From positions 3,313,648 through 3,377,647 of the forward strand of contig NZ_CH724131.1 in assembly GCF_000152725.1 (NCBI RefSeq): a stretch of DNA of 64,000 bases. Direction: 5' to 3'. The notes beneath the pieces were generated by a model, which was given only the letters and a program-made list of their open reading frames with translations, did no database searches and was not told the origin of the DNA. The DNA is from Pseudooceanicola batsensis HTCC2597. Its GTDB lineage: Bacteria; Pseudomonadota; Alphaproteobacteria; Rhodobacterales; Rhodobacteraceae. Below are positions 46,081 to 53,670 of this stretch, piece by piece. The translations under genes were made by a program, and so were the position numbers. Position 1 is the stretch's first letter. Each line of letters starts with the position of its first letter.

Positions 46081-46680
46081 CCGGCCCCCGAGCCGGGGCC
46101 GCCTGGGCCACCGCGACCCCGCCGACGCCGGGAACGCTGCCGGAAGGCGACGACCGTCGAGGTCCCGGCGCAGGGCCGGGACACGCCACGCGACGCTGCC
46201 CCGGCCCCCGAGCCGGGGCCGCCTGGGCCGACGCGACCCCACCGACGCCGGGAACGCTGCCGAAAGGCGACGGCCGTCGAGGTCCCGGCGCAGGGCCGGG
46301 ACACGCCACGCGACGCTGCCCCGGCCCCCGAGCCGGGGCCGCCTGGGCCGACGCGACCCCACCGACGCCGGGAACGCTGCCGAAAGGCGACGGCCGTCGA
46401 GGTCCCGGCGCAGGGCCGGGACACGCCACGCGACGCTGCCCCGGCCCCCGAGCCGGGGCCGCCTGGGCCAACGCGACCCCGCCGACGCCGGGGACCCTGC
46501 CGAAAGGCGACGACCGTCGAGGTCCCGGCGCAGGGCCGGGACGCGCCGCGCAACGCTGCCCCGGCCCCCGAGCCGGGGCCGCCTGGACCAACGCGACCCC
46601 GCCGACGCCGGGAACGCTGCCGAGACGCGAGGACCGAAGGGGTCCCGGCGCAGGACCGGGATCCATCTCGCGCTGTCCCC
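46081..46680. repeat. Five tandem 120-bp GC-rich repeats with internal palindromes
   Basis: The unit starting CCGGCCCCCGAGCCGGGGCC recurs with an exact 120-base period at 46081, 46201, 46321, 46441 and 46561. Units 2 and 3 are identical and unit 5 is the most diverged. Each unit contains two hairpin-forming palindromes, CCCCGGC...GCCGGGG (starting at the unit border) and GTCCCGGC...GCCGGGAC. They fill the 696-bp gap between the ATPase and permease genes, where open frames occur in several phases only because of the composition. They resemble REP/BIME-type elements. Confidence 0.92.
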
Positions 46681-46705
46681 TCACCCGTTTTGCGGAGGTC
46701 ACCTG

Positions 46706-47599
46706 ATGGCGCTCTCCAACTCCGGAAAGAACGGCTGGCTCCTCTCCATCCCCGCGCTGATCCTGCTGATCTTCGGCGCGGCCGGGCCGCTCCTGATCGT
46801 GGTGGTCTATTCCTTCCTCGAACCGGGCGATTTCTCCGGCGTGATCTGGAACTTCACCACCGAGGCCTGGTTCCGCGTCTTCTTCGAACGCGACATCTTC
46901 GACGGCACCGTATCGACCGCCGACGCACATCTGACGATCTTCTGGCGCTCGCTCAAGCTGTCGATCCTGACGACGCTCGCCACCTTCCTGATCGGCTTCC
47001 CGATGGCCTGGTTCATCGCCACCCAGCCGCCGAACCGGCGCGCGGCCTGGCTGTTCCTGATCACCATTCCCTTCTGGACCAACCTGCTGATCCGGACCTT
47101 CGCCATTCTCGAGGTGATCCGGAACCAGGGCCTGCTGAACTCCTTCCTGATCTGGCTGGGGGTGATCGACGCGCCGCTGCAGATTCTCTACACCGACACC
47201 GCGGTGCTGATCGGCATGGCCTATGTCTACCTGCCGCTGATGGTCCTGCCGCTCTTCGCCGCCATCGACCGGTTCGATTTCAAGCTGATCGAGGCGGGAT
47301 ACGACCTCTATGCCTCGCGTTGGCGGGTGCTGCGCCGGATCGTCATCCCCATCGTCCGCCCCGGGATCGTCGCGGGCTCGATCCTCGTCTTCGTTCCCTC
47401 TCTGGGGGCATACGTGACGCCGCGCATCCTGGGCGGCGGCAAGAACATGATGCTCGGCAACTTCATCGAACTGCAGTTCGGCCAGGGCCGCAACTGGCCT
47501 CTCGGCGCGGCGCTGTCGATGCTGCTTCTGGTGATCGTGCTGACGGCGCTGCTTGCCTACGTCCGCGCCACCTCGGTCGAGGATCGCCACAATGTCTGA
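46706..47599 (+). CDS. potB: Polyamine-type ABC transporter permease (PotB-like)
   Basis: The 297-residue membrane protein has about six helices. The first is LLSIPALILLIFGAAGPLLIVVVYSF, and the EAA-loop signature of binding-protein-dependent permeases appears as EAGYDLYASRWRVLRRIVIPIVRPGI. GGAGG lies seven bases before the ATG. It is the first permease after the ATPase but is separated from it by the 120-bp repeat array, so transcriptional continuity has to run through five strong hairpin units. It overlaps the next permease by 8 bases (ATGTCTGA). Confidence 0.9.
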   Translation: MALSNSGKNGWLLSIPALILLIFGAAGPLLIVVVYSFLEPGDFSGVIWNFTTEAWFRVFFERDIFDGTVSTADAHLTIFWRSLKLSILTTLATFLIGFPMAWFIATQPPNRRAAWLFLITIPFWTNLLIRTFAILEVIRNQGLLNSFLIWLGVIDAPLQILYTDTAVLIGMAYVYLPLMVLPLFAAIDRFDFKLIEAGYDLYASRWRVLRRIVIPIVRPGIVAGSILVFVPSLGAYVTPRILGGGKNMMLGNFIELQFGQGRNWPLGAALSMLLLVIVLTALLAYVRATSVEDRHNV

Positions 47600-48542
47600 C
47601 CGCACACCCCCGCGTCCCGGCCCCGCGCCGGAACCGCGCCGCACCGGGACGGACAGCGGGGCCCCCGCGCAGGACCGGGGCAGGGGAGAGACCAAGGGCC
47701 CGGACCGCGGGGCCCCGGCGCGGGGCCGGGGCAGGGCCGCGCAGGCCCGGCCGTTCAACGTCACCACCATGCCGGGCTTCGCCACCGTCGCGATCCTGGC
47801 TTTCGTGCTGCTCTACGTGCCGATCGTCACCATGGTGATCTACAGCTTCAACGCCTCGGACAGCGTGGCGCTCTGGGGCGGCTTCTCGACCCGCTGGTAC
47901 GCCATCGCCTGGGAGAACGATTTCGTGCAGGAGGCCACGATCCGCTCGCTGGTCATCGCCACCTCGGCCGCCGTCATCGCCTCGACCCTGGCCACGATGG
48001 CGGCCCTCGGCACAACCCGGCGCAAGCGCTTCAGGGGGCAGACGCTGATCTACGTGATGATCAACCAGCCGCTCATGGTGCCCGAGATCGTCACCGCCGT
48101 CGCCCTGCTGATCTTCTTCGCCGCGATCAAGACCGCGACCGGCTACACCGGCCTCGCCTACCTGATCCTCGCGCATTCGGCCTTCTGCGTGCCCTTCGCC
48201 TACCTGCCGATCCGCGCCCGTCTCGAAGGCATGGACCTGACGCTGGAACGCGCGGCGGCGGACCTCTACGCCACGCCCTTCCAGACCTTCCGCCGCATCA
48301 CCCTGCCGCTCATGGCGCCCGGCATCGCCGCAGGCGCCATGCTGAGCTTCGTCATTTCGCTCGATGACGTTATCATCACCGAGTTCGTCAAATCCGCCGG
48401 ACAGGATACGCTGCCGACCTACATGCTGGGTCAGCTGCGCCGCGCGGTCACGCCCGAGGTCAACGCGATCTCCACGGCGCTGCTTGTGCTGACAGTTCTT
48501 CTGCTGACGGCCTTCTTCCTGCTGACAAGAAAACGGGGATGA
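47592..48542 (+). CDS. potC: Polyamine-type ABC transporter permease (PotC-like) with repeat-derived N-terminal extension
   Basis: The 316-residue permease has typical helices from about residue 60 (GFATVAILAFVLLYVPIVTMVIYSF) and an EAA loop (ERAAADLYATPFQTFRRITLPLMAPGI). The first about 55 residues are a Pro/Arg/Gly-rich segment (for example RGAPARGRGRAAQARP). Its DNA (about 47615-47745) looks like the GC-rich palindromic repeats nearby, so an element seems to have been captured in frame. The start at ATG 47592 overlaps the upstream gene; a later ATG at 47769 would avoid the extension but has no obvious RBS. The gene ends 29 bases before the binding-protein start. Confidence 0.85.
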   Translation: MSDRTPPRPGPAPEPRRTGTDSGAPAQDRGRGETKGPDRGAPARGRGRAAQARPFNVTTMPGFATVAILAFVLLYVPIVTMVIYSFNASDSVALWGGFSTRWYAIAWENDFVQEATIRSLVIATSAAVIASTLATMAALGTTRRKRFRGQTLIYVMINQPLMVPEIVTAVALLIFFAAIKTATGYTGLAYLILAHSAFCVPFAYLPIRARLEGMDLTLERAAADLYATPFQTFRRITLPLMAPGIAAGAMLSFVISLDDVIITEFVKSAGQDTLPTYMLGQLRRAVTPEVNAISTALLVLTVLLLTAFFLLTRKRG

Positions 48543-48571
48543 ACCCCGGACCAACCCGACAAGGAGCCATC

Positions 48572-49594
48572 ATGAAACTGGTATTCACTTCCGCCCTCGC
48601 CCTCGCCGCCGCCACCGCGGCCCATGCCGAGGGCGAACTCAACATCTACAACTGGGGCAACTACACCAACCCCAAGCTGATCGAGAAGTTCGAACAGGAG
48701 CACGACGTCGACGTCACCATCACGGATTTCGACTCCAACACCACCGCGCTCGCCAAGATCGAGGCCGGCGGCCATGGCTTCGACATCGTCGTGCCCACGC
48801 ACAGCTACGTGCAGATCTACGTGGGCAAGGACCTGCTGATGAAGCCCGGCATCCCCGAGATGGAGAATTACGACAACATCTCGGACAACTGGAAGAACGT
48901 CGACTGGGATCCGAACCGCGAATACACCGTGCCGTGGCAATGGGGGACCACCGGCGTCGCGGTCAATACCTCGGCCTATGACGGCGATATCAACACCTCG
49001 GCCATCTGGCTCGACACGCCCGAGGAACTGGTCGGGAAGGTCAACGTCGTGCCCGAGATGCAGGACGTCATGAACCTCGCCGTGATGTACATGGGCGGCG
49101 AGCCCTGCACCGACGACCGCGACCTTCTGCGCGAGGTCCGCGACAAGCTGGTCGAGGCCAAGTCCGACTGGATGTCCATGGACTACGGCATGACCGAGAA
49201 AATGTCGAACGGCGACGTCATGGCGAGCGTGAACTGGAACGGCTCGACCTTCCGCGCGCGGCTGAACAATCCCGACGTGGCCTATGGTTACCCGAAGGAG
49301 GGCTATATCGTCTGGATGGACAACGTGGCGATCCTGAAGGACGCGCAGAACGTCGAGAACGCCAAGCTGTTCATGAACTTCATCATGGATCCGGAAAACG
49401 CCGCGTTGATCTCGGAATTCGCCCGCTACGCCAACGGCATCGACGGCTCCGAGGAGTACATGCCCGAAGAGATGAAATCCGCCCCCGAGATCGTGGTCCC
49501 AGACGAGCTGAAGGCGGCGGGCAAGTTCACCTCCTCCTGCCCGAAGGAGGTCCAGGATCTCTACACGGCGATCTGGACCGACCTGCAGAAGTAA
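48572..49594 (+). CDS. potD: Polyamine-type ABC transporter periplasmic binding protein
   Basis: The 340-residue protein has a signal peptide (MKLVFTSALALAAATAAHA) and starts the mature part with EGELNIYNWGNY, the usual PotD/PotF opening. Other family features are VPWQWGTTGVAVN, TPEELVGKVNVV, and SVNWNGSTF near the substrate pocket. The ATG at 48572 follows AAGGAG and is preferred over an upstream in-frame ATG at 48539 that would spoil the signal peptide. It closes the four-gene importer operon. Spermidine or putrescine is likely by family, but the exact ligand is uncertain. Confidence 0.9.
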   Translation: MKLVFTSALALAAATAAHAEGELNIYNWGNYTNPKLIEKFEQEHDVDVTITDFDSNTTALAKIEAGGHGFDIVVPTHSYVQIYVGKDLLMKPGIPEMENYDNISDNWKNVDWDPNREYTVPWQWGTTGVAVNTSAYDGDINTSAIWLDTPEELVGKVNVVPEMQDVMNLAVMYMGGEPCTDDRDLLREVRDKLVEAKSDWMSMDYGMTEKMSNGDVMASVNWNGSTFRARLNNPDVAYGYPKEGYIVWMDNVAILKDAQNVENAKLFMNFIMDPENAALISEFARYANGIDGSEEYMPEEMKSAPEIVVPDELKAAGKFTSSCPKEVQDLYTAIWTDLQK

Positions 49595-49643
49595 GGCCCA
49601 TCCCCGGCCAAGGGCGTTCCCGGGCGTACCGGGAACGCGCACA

Positions 49644-49839
49644 GCCACGCGTCCCGGGCTTGCCCCGGGACCTACCCGCCAGCCGTACCGCGGCCACGCG
49701 TCCCGGGCTTGCCCCGGGACCTTCCCGCCAGCCGTACCGCGGCCACGCGTCCCGGGCTTGCCCCGGGACCTCCCCGCCGGCCGTACCGCGGCCACGGATC
49801 CCGGGCTTGCTCCGGGACCTCCTCGCCGGCCGTACCGCG
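49644..49839. repeat. Four tandem 49-bp palindromic repeats after the binding-protein gene
   Basis: The unit beginning GCCACGCGTCCCGGGCTTG recurs at 49644, 49693, 49742 and 49791, exactly 49 bases apart. Each contains the hairpin GTCCCGGGC-TT-GCCCCGGGAC. The array lies in the 312-bp gap between two convergent genes, where it could act as a bidirectional transcription barrier or protect mRNA 3' ends. Confidence 0.9.
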
Positions 49840-49906
49840 GTCAAGTCCGGGGGCGACGCCATCCCCGCTGTGACCCTTCCGCTCCGATGGTTCCGGCGCG
49901 CGGGAC

Positions 49907-52699
49907 TCATCCCCCGAACGGCGCGTTCGCCTTCTTGAGTCTTTCCAGCAAGGGCGCGATGGCGGGACGGCTGTTGATATCCCTAAGCGCCTTGTTGTAG
50001 TCGATCACCTGCTGCCGCTTGGCCTCGATCGTCTTGTTGATCTCCGCCCGCCGCACCTCGCTGACCGGCGCGATGCCCTTCTTCGCGTCGTCGATCGCAT
50101 CATTGTACTTGGCGATGTCCGCGACTTCCCACTTCCGGTAATTTGTGATCTCGGTGTGCAGCTGCGACCCCGGCGTCAACTCGGGCAGGCGACTGTCGTA
50201 TTTCTTGACCTTCGCCTCCGCCGCCAGGATCCGCCGTTCGTTGAGCCGGACGATCTCGGTCGCCGCGCCGCCGTCCCGCTCCCGCTCCAGCCTGCGGATC
50301 TCGCCTTCGGCAAAATTGATCTCCTCCTGGATCTGCGCCACTTCGCTGCCGACCGCGTTGGAATAGGCGGTCGAGGCCGCGCGCAGTTCCTCCAGATCGG
50401 CCTTGTCGTAGGACTTGGTATCTTCGAGGAAAGAGCTCAGCAGGATCGCCTCCATCGCCGGGCGCTTGTCGGGATCCTCCTCCAGCATCGCGTTGCGCAG
50501 CCGTTCGAACGCCGTCTGCTCGACCGCCTCGCCGCTGTCGTCCTTCGTCTGGACCTCGACCTCGCTCGCCATCTTGCGGTCGTTGTGACGTGCCATGCCG
50601 CGGTAGGGGTCGCCCAGCTGGTCCAGCAGCGTCGTCAGCGAATAGACGTCGGATTTCGACGACATCTCCTCGCCGGAGATCAGCTCAGGCGACTGGTAGC
50701 CCGGTGTGCCCTGGCCCGGGTTGTCGACCTTGCCGCCCCGCTGGCTCATCGACTGCGCAAGACCGAAATCCCCCAGCTTCACGTGGCCGTCCTCCGACAT
50801 GAAGACGTTCAGGTCCTTCAGGTCGAAATGCGTCATGTGGTGGTCTTCCATGGTCTTGAGCGCCATCACCACCTCGCGCAGGTTCTCCTTGATCATGGCC
50901 TGGTGCGCCTCCTGCGAGATCGCGCCGGTTTCGGCCAGGGCCCGGTTCACCCCGTTCTGCTTGTTCAGGTTGCCGCCCTGCGCATATTCCATCGCCACCA
51001 GGGGCACGCCGTCGGGGCTCATCACCACGCCCTTCATGTCGACGAGGTTGGGGTGACCGTCGCCGTTGCGTCCGCCGGTCGCCTGGTTGTGGTTGCGCGC
51101 CTCGTCGGCGAATTCCTTCTTTGTTCCGGGATCCTCCTCGTTGCCTTCAAGCGGCGTCTTCAGCACGATCTCCTCGCCGTTCGGCCCCCGGAAGGTGAAT
51201 ACGCGCCCGCCGCCGCCGCTGCCGAACTCCCGGCCCTTGGTATAGGTCTCGCCGTTCAGCGTGATCGTCGCGTAGTCCGCCGTCGCCTTGTTGGGGAACT
51301 GGTCCATCACGCGGTTGTTGGCATTCTTGGCCAGCGCCTCGACAACCTGCTTGGTCTTGGGCGGAAGATCCTCCTTGGAGCCGCGCAGCCCCATGCCGGT
51401 CATGTAGTCCTTTTCCCATTCGTCCAGCGACTTGGTGGCGAGATCCAGCATCTCGTCGCCGTAGGGATCGTCCTCGATCAGGTCGTCCAGCTCGTCGTTG
51501 AAGACCGAGGCCGCATGCGCCACGAACGCCTGCCGTTCCCTGTCCGGCGCATGTTCATAGGGCAGCTCGTCCAGCCCCGCGCACATGCCGCCCACATCGA
51601 ATTTCGGCGGCGCGCGGAACGTGTCGCCCGTGTCGCCCGGGCCATAGTCGTCGCCCGCGCGCCAGCCCTCGCTGTCCGCACTGATCTCGTCGCGGTCCCG
51701 CATGAGCGCCTGCCGCATCTCCTCTTTCGCGCGCTCGATCCGCTCCTCTTCCAGCTTGATGAGATGCGGGAATTCCGCCCGGTTGCCCTGTTCGCTGACG
51801 CCCACCTCGCCCTTTGAATTCACCGCCGGCCCGTTCTCGCGCTGCTGAAAGCTCGAGAGGTCCAGGATGGCCCGCTTGCGGCCGAGGAAATCCTCGCGCT
51901 TGTCCTTGATGATGGTTTCGATCTGCGACTGGATCGGCTGCGGATTGAGCGGGTCGTCATTGGCGAAGAACCCGCGGATCTGCGCGATCAGCGTATCGAC
52001 GGGACCGGTATTCGTGGCCGGGTTGTCCTCCTTGATGATCGCGATGTTGCGTTCCGCATTGGCGAGGATCGTTTCCACGTCCTTCTTGCTGCCGACCGGC
52101 GAGATGTAGCTTCCCTTCAGAGTGGGAATCTCGGACCGGGCCCTCTGGTCGGCTGCGTCCATCTCCTTTTCGTACTGCGCGATGGTGTTGCTCAGCAGCG
52201 TATACTGCTCCAGGGCGCTTTCGAAATCCGGTTCGGCGGCCAACACCGGCAGCCGCGCGATGCCGTTCACGGGGCCGTCATGGCCGACCCGGACCCGGGG
52301 CATGATCCCGGCGGAATAGTCCACCACCCTCTGCAGTTCGCGCTGCAGGCCCTGCAGCTTGGTCTGCAGCTCCGTCGGGTCGAGATCGCTGCGTTCCTGG
52401 TCGCGGGTGTCCCGCGCGTCCTTCTTGATCTGGTTCAGCGCCTTGTAGGCGGCCTTGAGATCGCTCGATTTCGCGTCCGTCTGGCTTTCCAGCGGATCGG
52501 TGACCGCCTTGAGCCTCTGCACAAGACCGGCCTTGCCGTCACTATCGGCGGGCAGCGCGTCGATGGCCGCCTCGACCTTCTCCTTGCGGCGCCAGAACTT
52601 CTCCATCGCCTTCGAGAGGCCCTTCTTCTTCATCCGTCCGACATCCTGATAGCTCGTGTATTTTTCGAGCCATGCGATCATTTTCGGTGTCAATGCCAT
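49907..52699 (-). CDS. Eukaryotic-like serine/threonine protein kinase, 930 aa
   Basis: The kinase domain lies at about residues 480-770. It has a glycine loop GSGGGGRVF, IVLKTP with the ATP-anchoring Lys near residue 513, catalytic loop HFDLKDLNVF (about 626), DFG (about 644) and GTPGYQSPE. The catalytic loop is HFD rather than HRD, so it is a non-RD kinase, but the essential Lys, Asp, Asn and DFG are present. The first about 470 residues are charged, helical and unrecognised. The C-terminal about 150 residues are coiled-coil-like (EINFAEGEIRRLERERDG, then EAKRQQVIDYNKALRDINS). I chose the ATG at 52699 because GGGAGG lies eight bases upstream; the frame stays open further but without an RBS. 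No transmembrane segment, PASTA repeat or partner phosphatase is visible. Substrate and role are unknown. Confidence 0.85.
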   Translation of the reverse strand: MALTPKMIAWLEKYTSYQDVGRMKKKGLSKAMEKFWRRKEKVEAAIDALPADSDGKAGLVQRLKAVTDPLESQTDAKSSDLKAAYKALNQIKKDARDTRDQERSDLDPTELQTKLQGLQRELQRVVDYSAGIMPRVRVGHDGPVNGIARLPVLAAEPDFESALEQYTLLSNTIAQYEKEMDAADQRARSEIPTLKGSYISPVGSKKDVETILANAERNIAIIKEDNPATNTGPVDTLIAQIRGFFANDDPLNPQPIQSQIETIIKDKREDFLGRKRAILDLSSFQQRENGPAVNSKGEVGVSEQGNRAEFPHLIKLEEERIERAKEEMRQALMRDRDEISADSEGWRAGDDYGPGDTGDTFRAPPKFDVGGMCAGLDELPYEHAPDRERQAFVAHAASVFNDELDDLIEDDPYGDEMLDLATKSLDEWEKDYMTGMGLRGSKEDLPPKTKQVVEALAKNANNRVMDQFPNKATADYATITLNGETYTKGREFGSGGGGRVFTFRGPNGEEIVLKTPLEGNEEDPGTKKEFADEARNHNQATGGRNGDGHPNLVDMKGVVMSPDGVPLVAMEYAQGGNLNKQNGVNRALAETGAISQEAHQAMIKENLREVVMALKTMEDHHMTHFDLKDLNVFMSEDGHVKLGDFGLAQSMSQRGGKVDNPGQGTPGYQSPELISGEEMSSKSDVYSLTTLLDQLGDPYRGMARHNDRKMASEVEVQTKDDSGEAVEQTAFERLRNAMLEEDPDKRPAMEAILLSSFLEDTKSYDKADLEELRAASTAYSNAVGSEVAQIQEEINFAEGEIRRLERERDGGAATEIVRLNERRILAAEAKVKKYDSRLPELTPGSQLHTEITNYRKWEVADIAKYNDAIDDAKKGIAPVSEVRRAEINKTIEAKRQQVIDYNKALRDINSRPAIAPLLERLKKANAPFGG

Positions 52700-52890
52700 C
52701 GTCCGGACCTCCCTCGTGCGTCTAGTTCGGATGCGCCTGTTGCCGGAGCCCGGACCTGCGCCTGGTGAATTCTTCCGGGGCCCGGCGGACCGCCCCGGCC
52801 ACCTTCCCCCGGTAGCCTCGGGCCGCCGCATCCGGCTTTCCCGTCGCCGTATCGCGTCAGCAGTGCCGCAATTGCCTGAAAGATATTCAT
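52690..52890 (-). CDS. Possible small ORF overlapping the kinase start (66 aa)
   Basis: An ATG at 52890 preceded by AGGGGAAG opens a 66-residue frame (MNIFQAIAALLTRYGDGKAG at the start). It stops inside the first codons of the kinase gene, a 10-base overlap that would allow translational coupling. The first 20 residues look protein-like; the rest is Gly/Pro/Arg-rich and could be chance. I would keep it only as a candidate. Confidence 0.3.
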   Translation of the reverse strand: MNIFQAIAALLTRYGDGKAGCGGPRLPGEGGRGGPPGPGRIHQAQVRAPATGASELDARGRSGRWH

Positions 52891-52892
52891 GA

Positions 52893-53046
52893 CCGCTTCC
52901 CCTACGGCAACCGATTTCTGCCGGAGGGGGGCGAAAAAGGGGCGGGAACCGCGTCCTGCCACCTGTCGCGTTCCGTTGATGATCGGGGTGGGGCGCTGCG
53001 GCGGGGCAGGCGGCATCCTCGGGTTCGACCCGGGGGGCTCCGGTTT
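52893..53046. other. Remainder of the 347-bp gap between kinase and Lrp-type genes
   Basis: Apart from the possible small ORF at 52690-52890, this gap between two minus-strand genes holds the presumed kinase promoter. I found no convincing promoter boxes, RNA gene or repeat in it. Confidence 0.4.
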
Positions 53047-53526
53047 CTACGGCGTCACCCCGACCGCGGCGCCGTCCTTGACCACCTCCATCGCCATGAA
53101 GGTCGAGGTCTGCGCGACATGCGGCAGATGCGCCACGAGATCGGTCAGCGCCCGGCGATAGGCCGCGACATCCCGAGTGCGGATCTTCAGCAGGTAGTCG
53201 TAGCCGCCCGCGATCATGTGGCATTCGGCGATTTCGGGCGCGGCGCGCACCGCCGCGTTGAACGCGTCCAGCGCGTCCGCCGTGGTCCGTTCCAGCGTCA
53301 CCTGGACAAAGGCCACCTGCGCGAGGCCCAGCTTTCCGGCGTCCAGAGCGGCGTGATAACCTTGGATATATCCCTCGGATTCCAGCCGCTTGACCCGCAC
53401 GGTCACGGGCGTCTTCGACAATCCCACCCGATCGGCCAGGGCCGCCATGGACAGCCGCGCATCTTTGGCCAATGCGGAGAGGATGCGCCGGTCGATCCGG
53501 TCCAGTTCGTCTGTATTCTCGCTCAT
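53047..53526 (-). CDS. putR: Lrp/AsnC-family regulator, likely PutR of proline catabolism
   Basis: The 159-residue protein has an N-terminal AsnC-type helix-turn-helix (LDRIDRRILSALAKDARLSM, then LADRVGLSKTPVTVRVKRLE). A C-terminal RAM/AsnC ligand domain follows (MIAGGYDYLLKIRTRDVAAY). It is divergent from putA with 144 bp between the starts. That is the usual arrangement for PutR, the proline-responsive activator of putA in alphaproteobacteria. The regulator identity is inferred from context. Confidence 0.88.
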   Translation of the reverse strand: MSENTDELDRIDRRILSALAKDARLSMAALADRVGLSKTPVTVRVKRLESEGYIQGYHAALDAGKLGLAQVAFVQVTLERTTADALDAFNAAVRAAPEIAECHMIAGGYDYLLKIRTRDVAAYRRALTDLVAHLPHVAQTSTFMAMEVVKDGAAVGVTP

Positions 53527-53562
53527 GCCGGTCAGATTGGCCTGAAACCGCTGTCAAGTACA

Positions 53563-53585
53563 GACCGGTAGGGCACCGTACGGTC
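53563..53585. promoter_or_regulatory. Candidate regulator operator between putR and putA
   Basis: In the 144-bp divergent gap, GACCG at 53563-53567 and CGGTC at 53581-53585 form an inverted repeat. They overlap a perfect 10-base palindrome ACCGTACGGT at 53575-53584. Position and symmetry suit a PutR site, but GC-rich palindromes are easy to find by chance here. Confidence 0.3.
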
Positions 53586-53670
53586 GAAAATCAGTCCGGC
53601 ACGACCCGGCCGGCTCGTGTATGATGACGCCCGGGAACGACAAGACCAGAACAACAAGAAAGGGGATCCC

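Noticed and set aside
46081..46680. CRISPR array
   Set aside because: The units are 120 bp and contiguous, without unique spacers, and there are no cas genes. They are simple tandem repeats.
46011..46706. Open frames in several phases and on both strands across the 120-bp repeats
   Set aside because: They are products of a 120-base period (divisible by three, so stop-free phases persist) and translate to Pro/Arg/Gly repeats without an RBS.
42646..47785. Minus-strand frames opposite the SecA-like gene and the polyamine importer genes
   Set aside because: All show shadow composition and are contradicted by intact motif-bearing genes on the plus strand.
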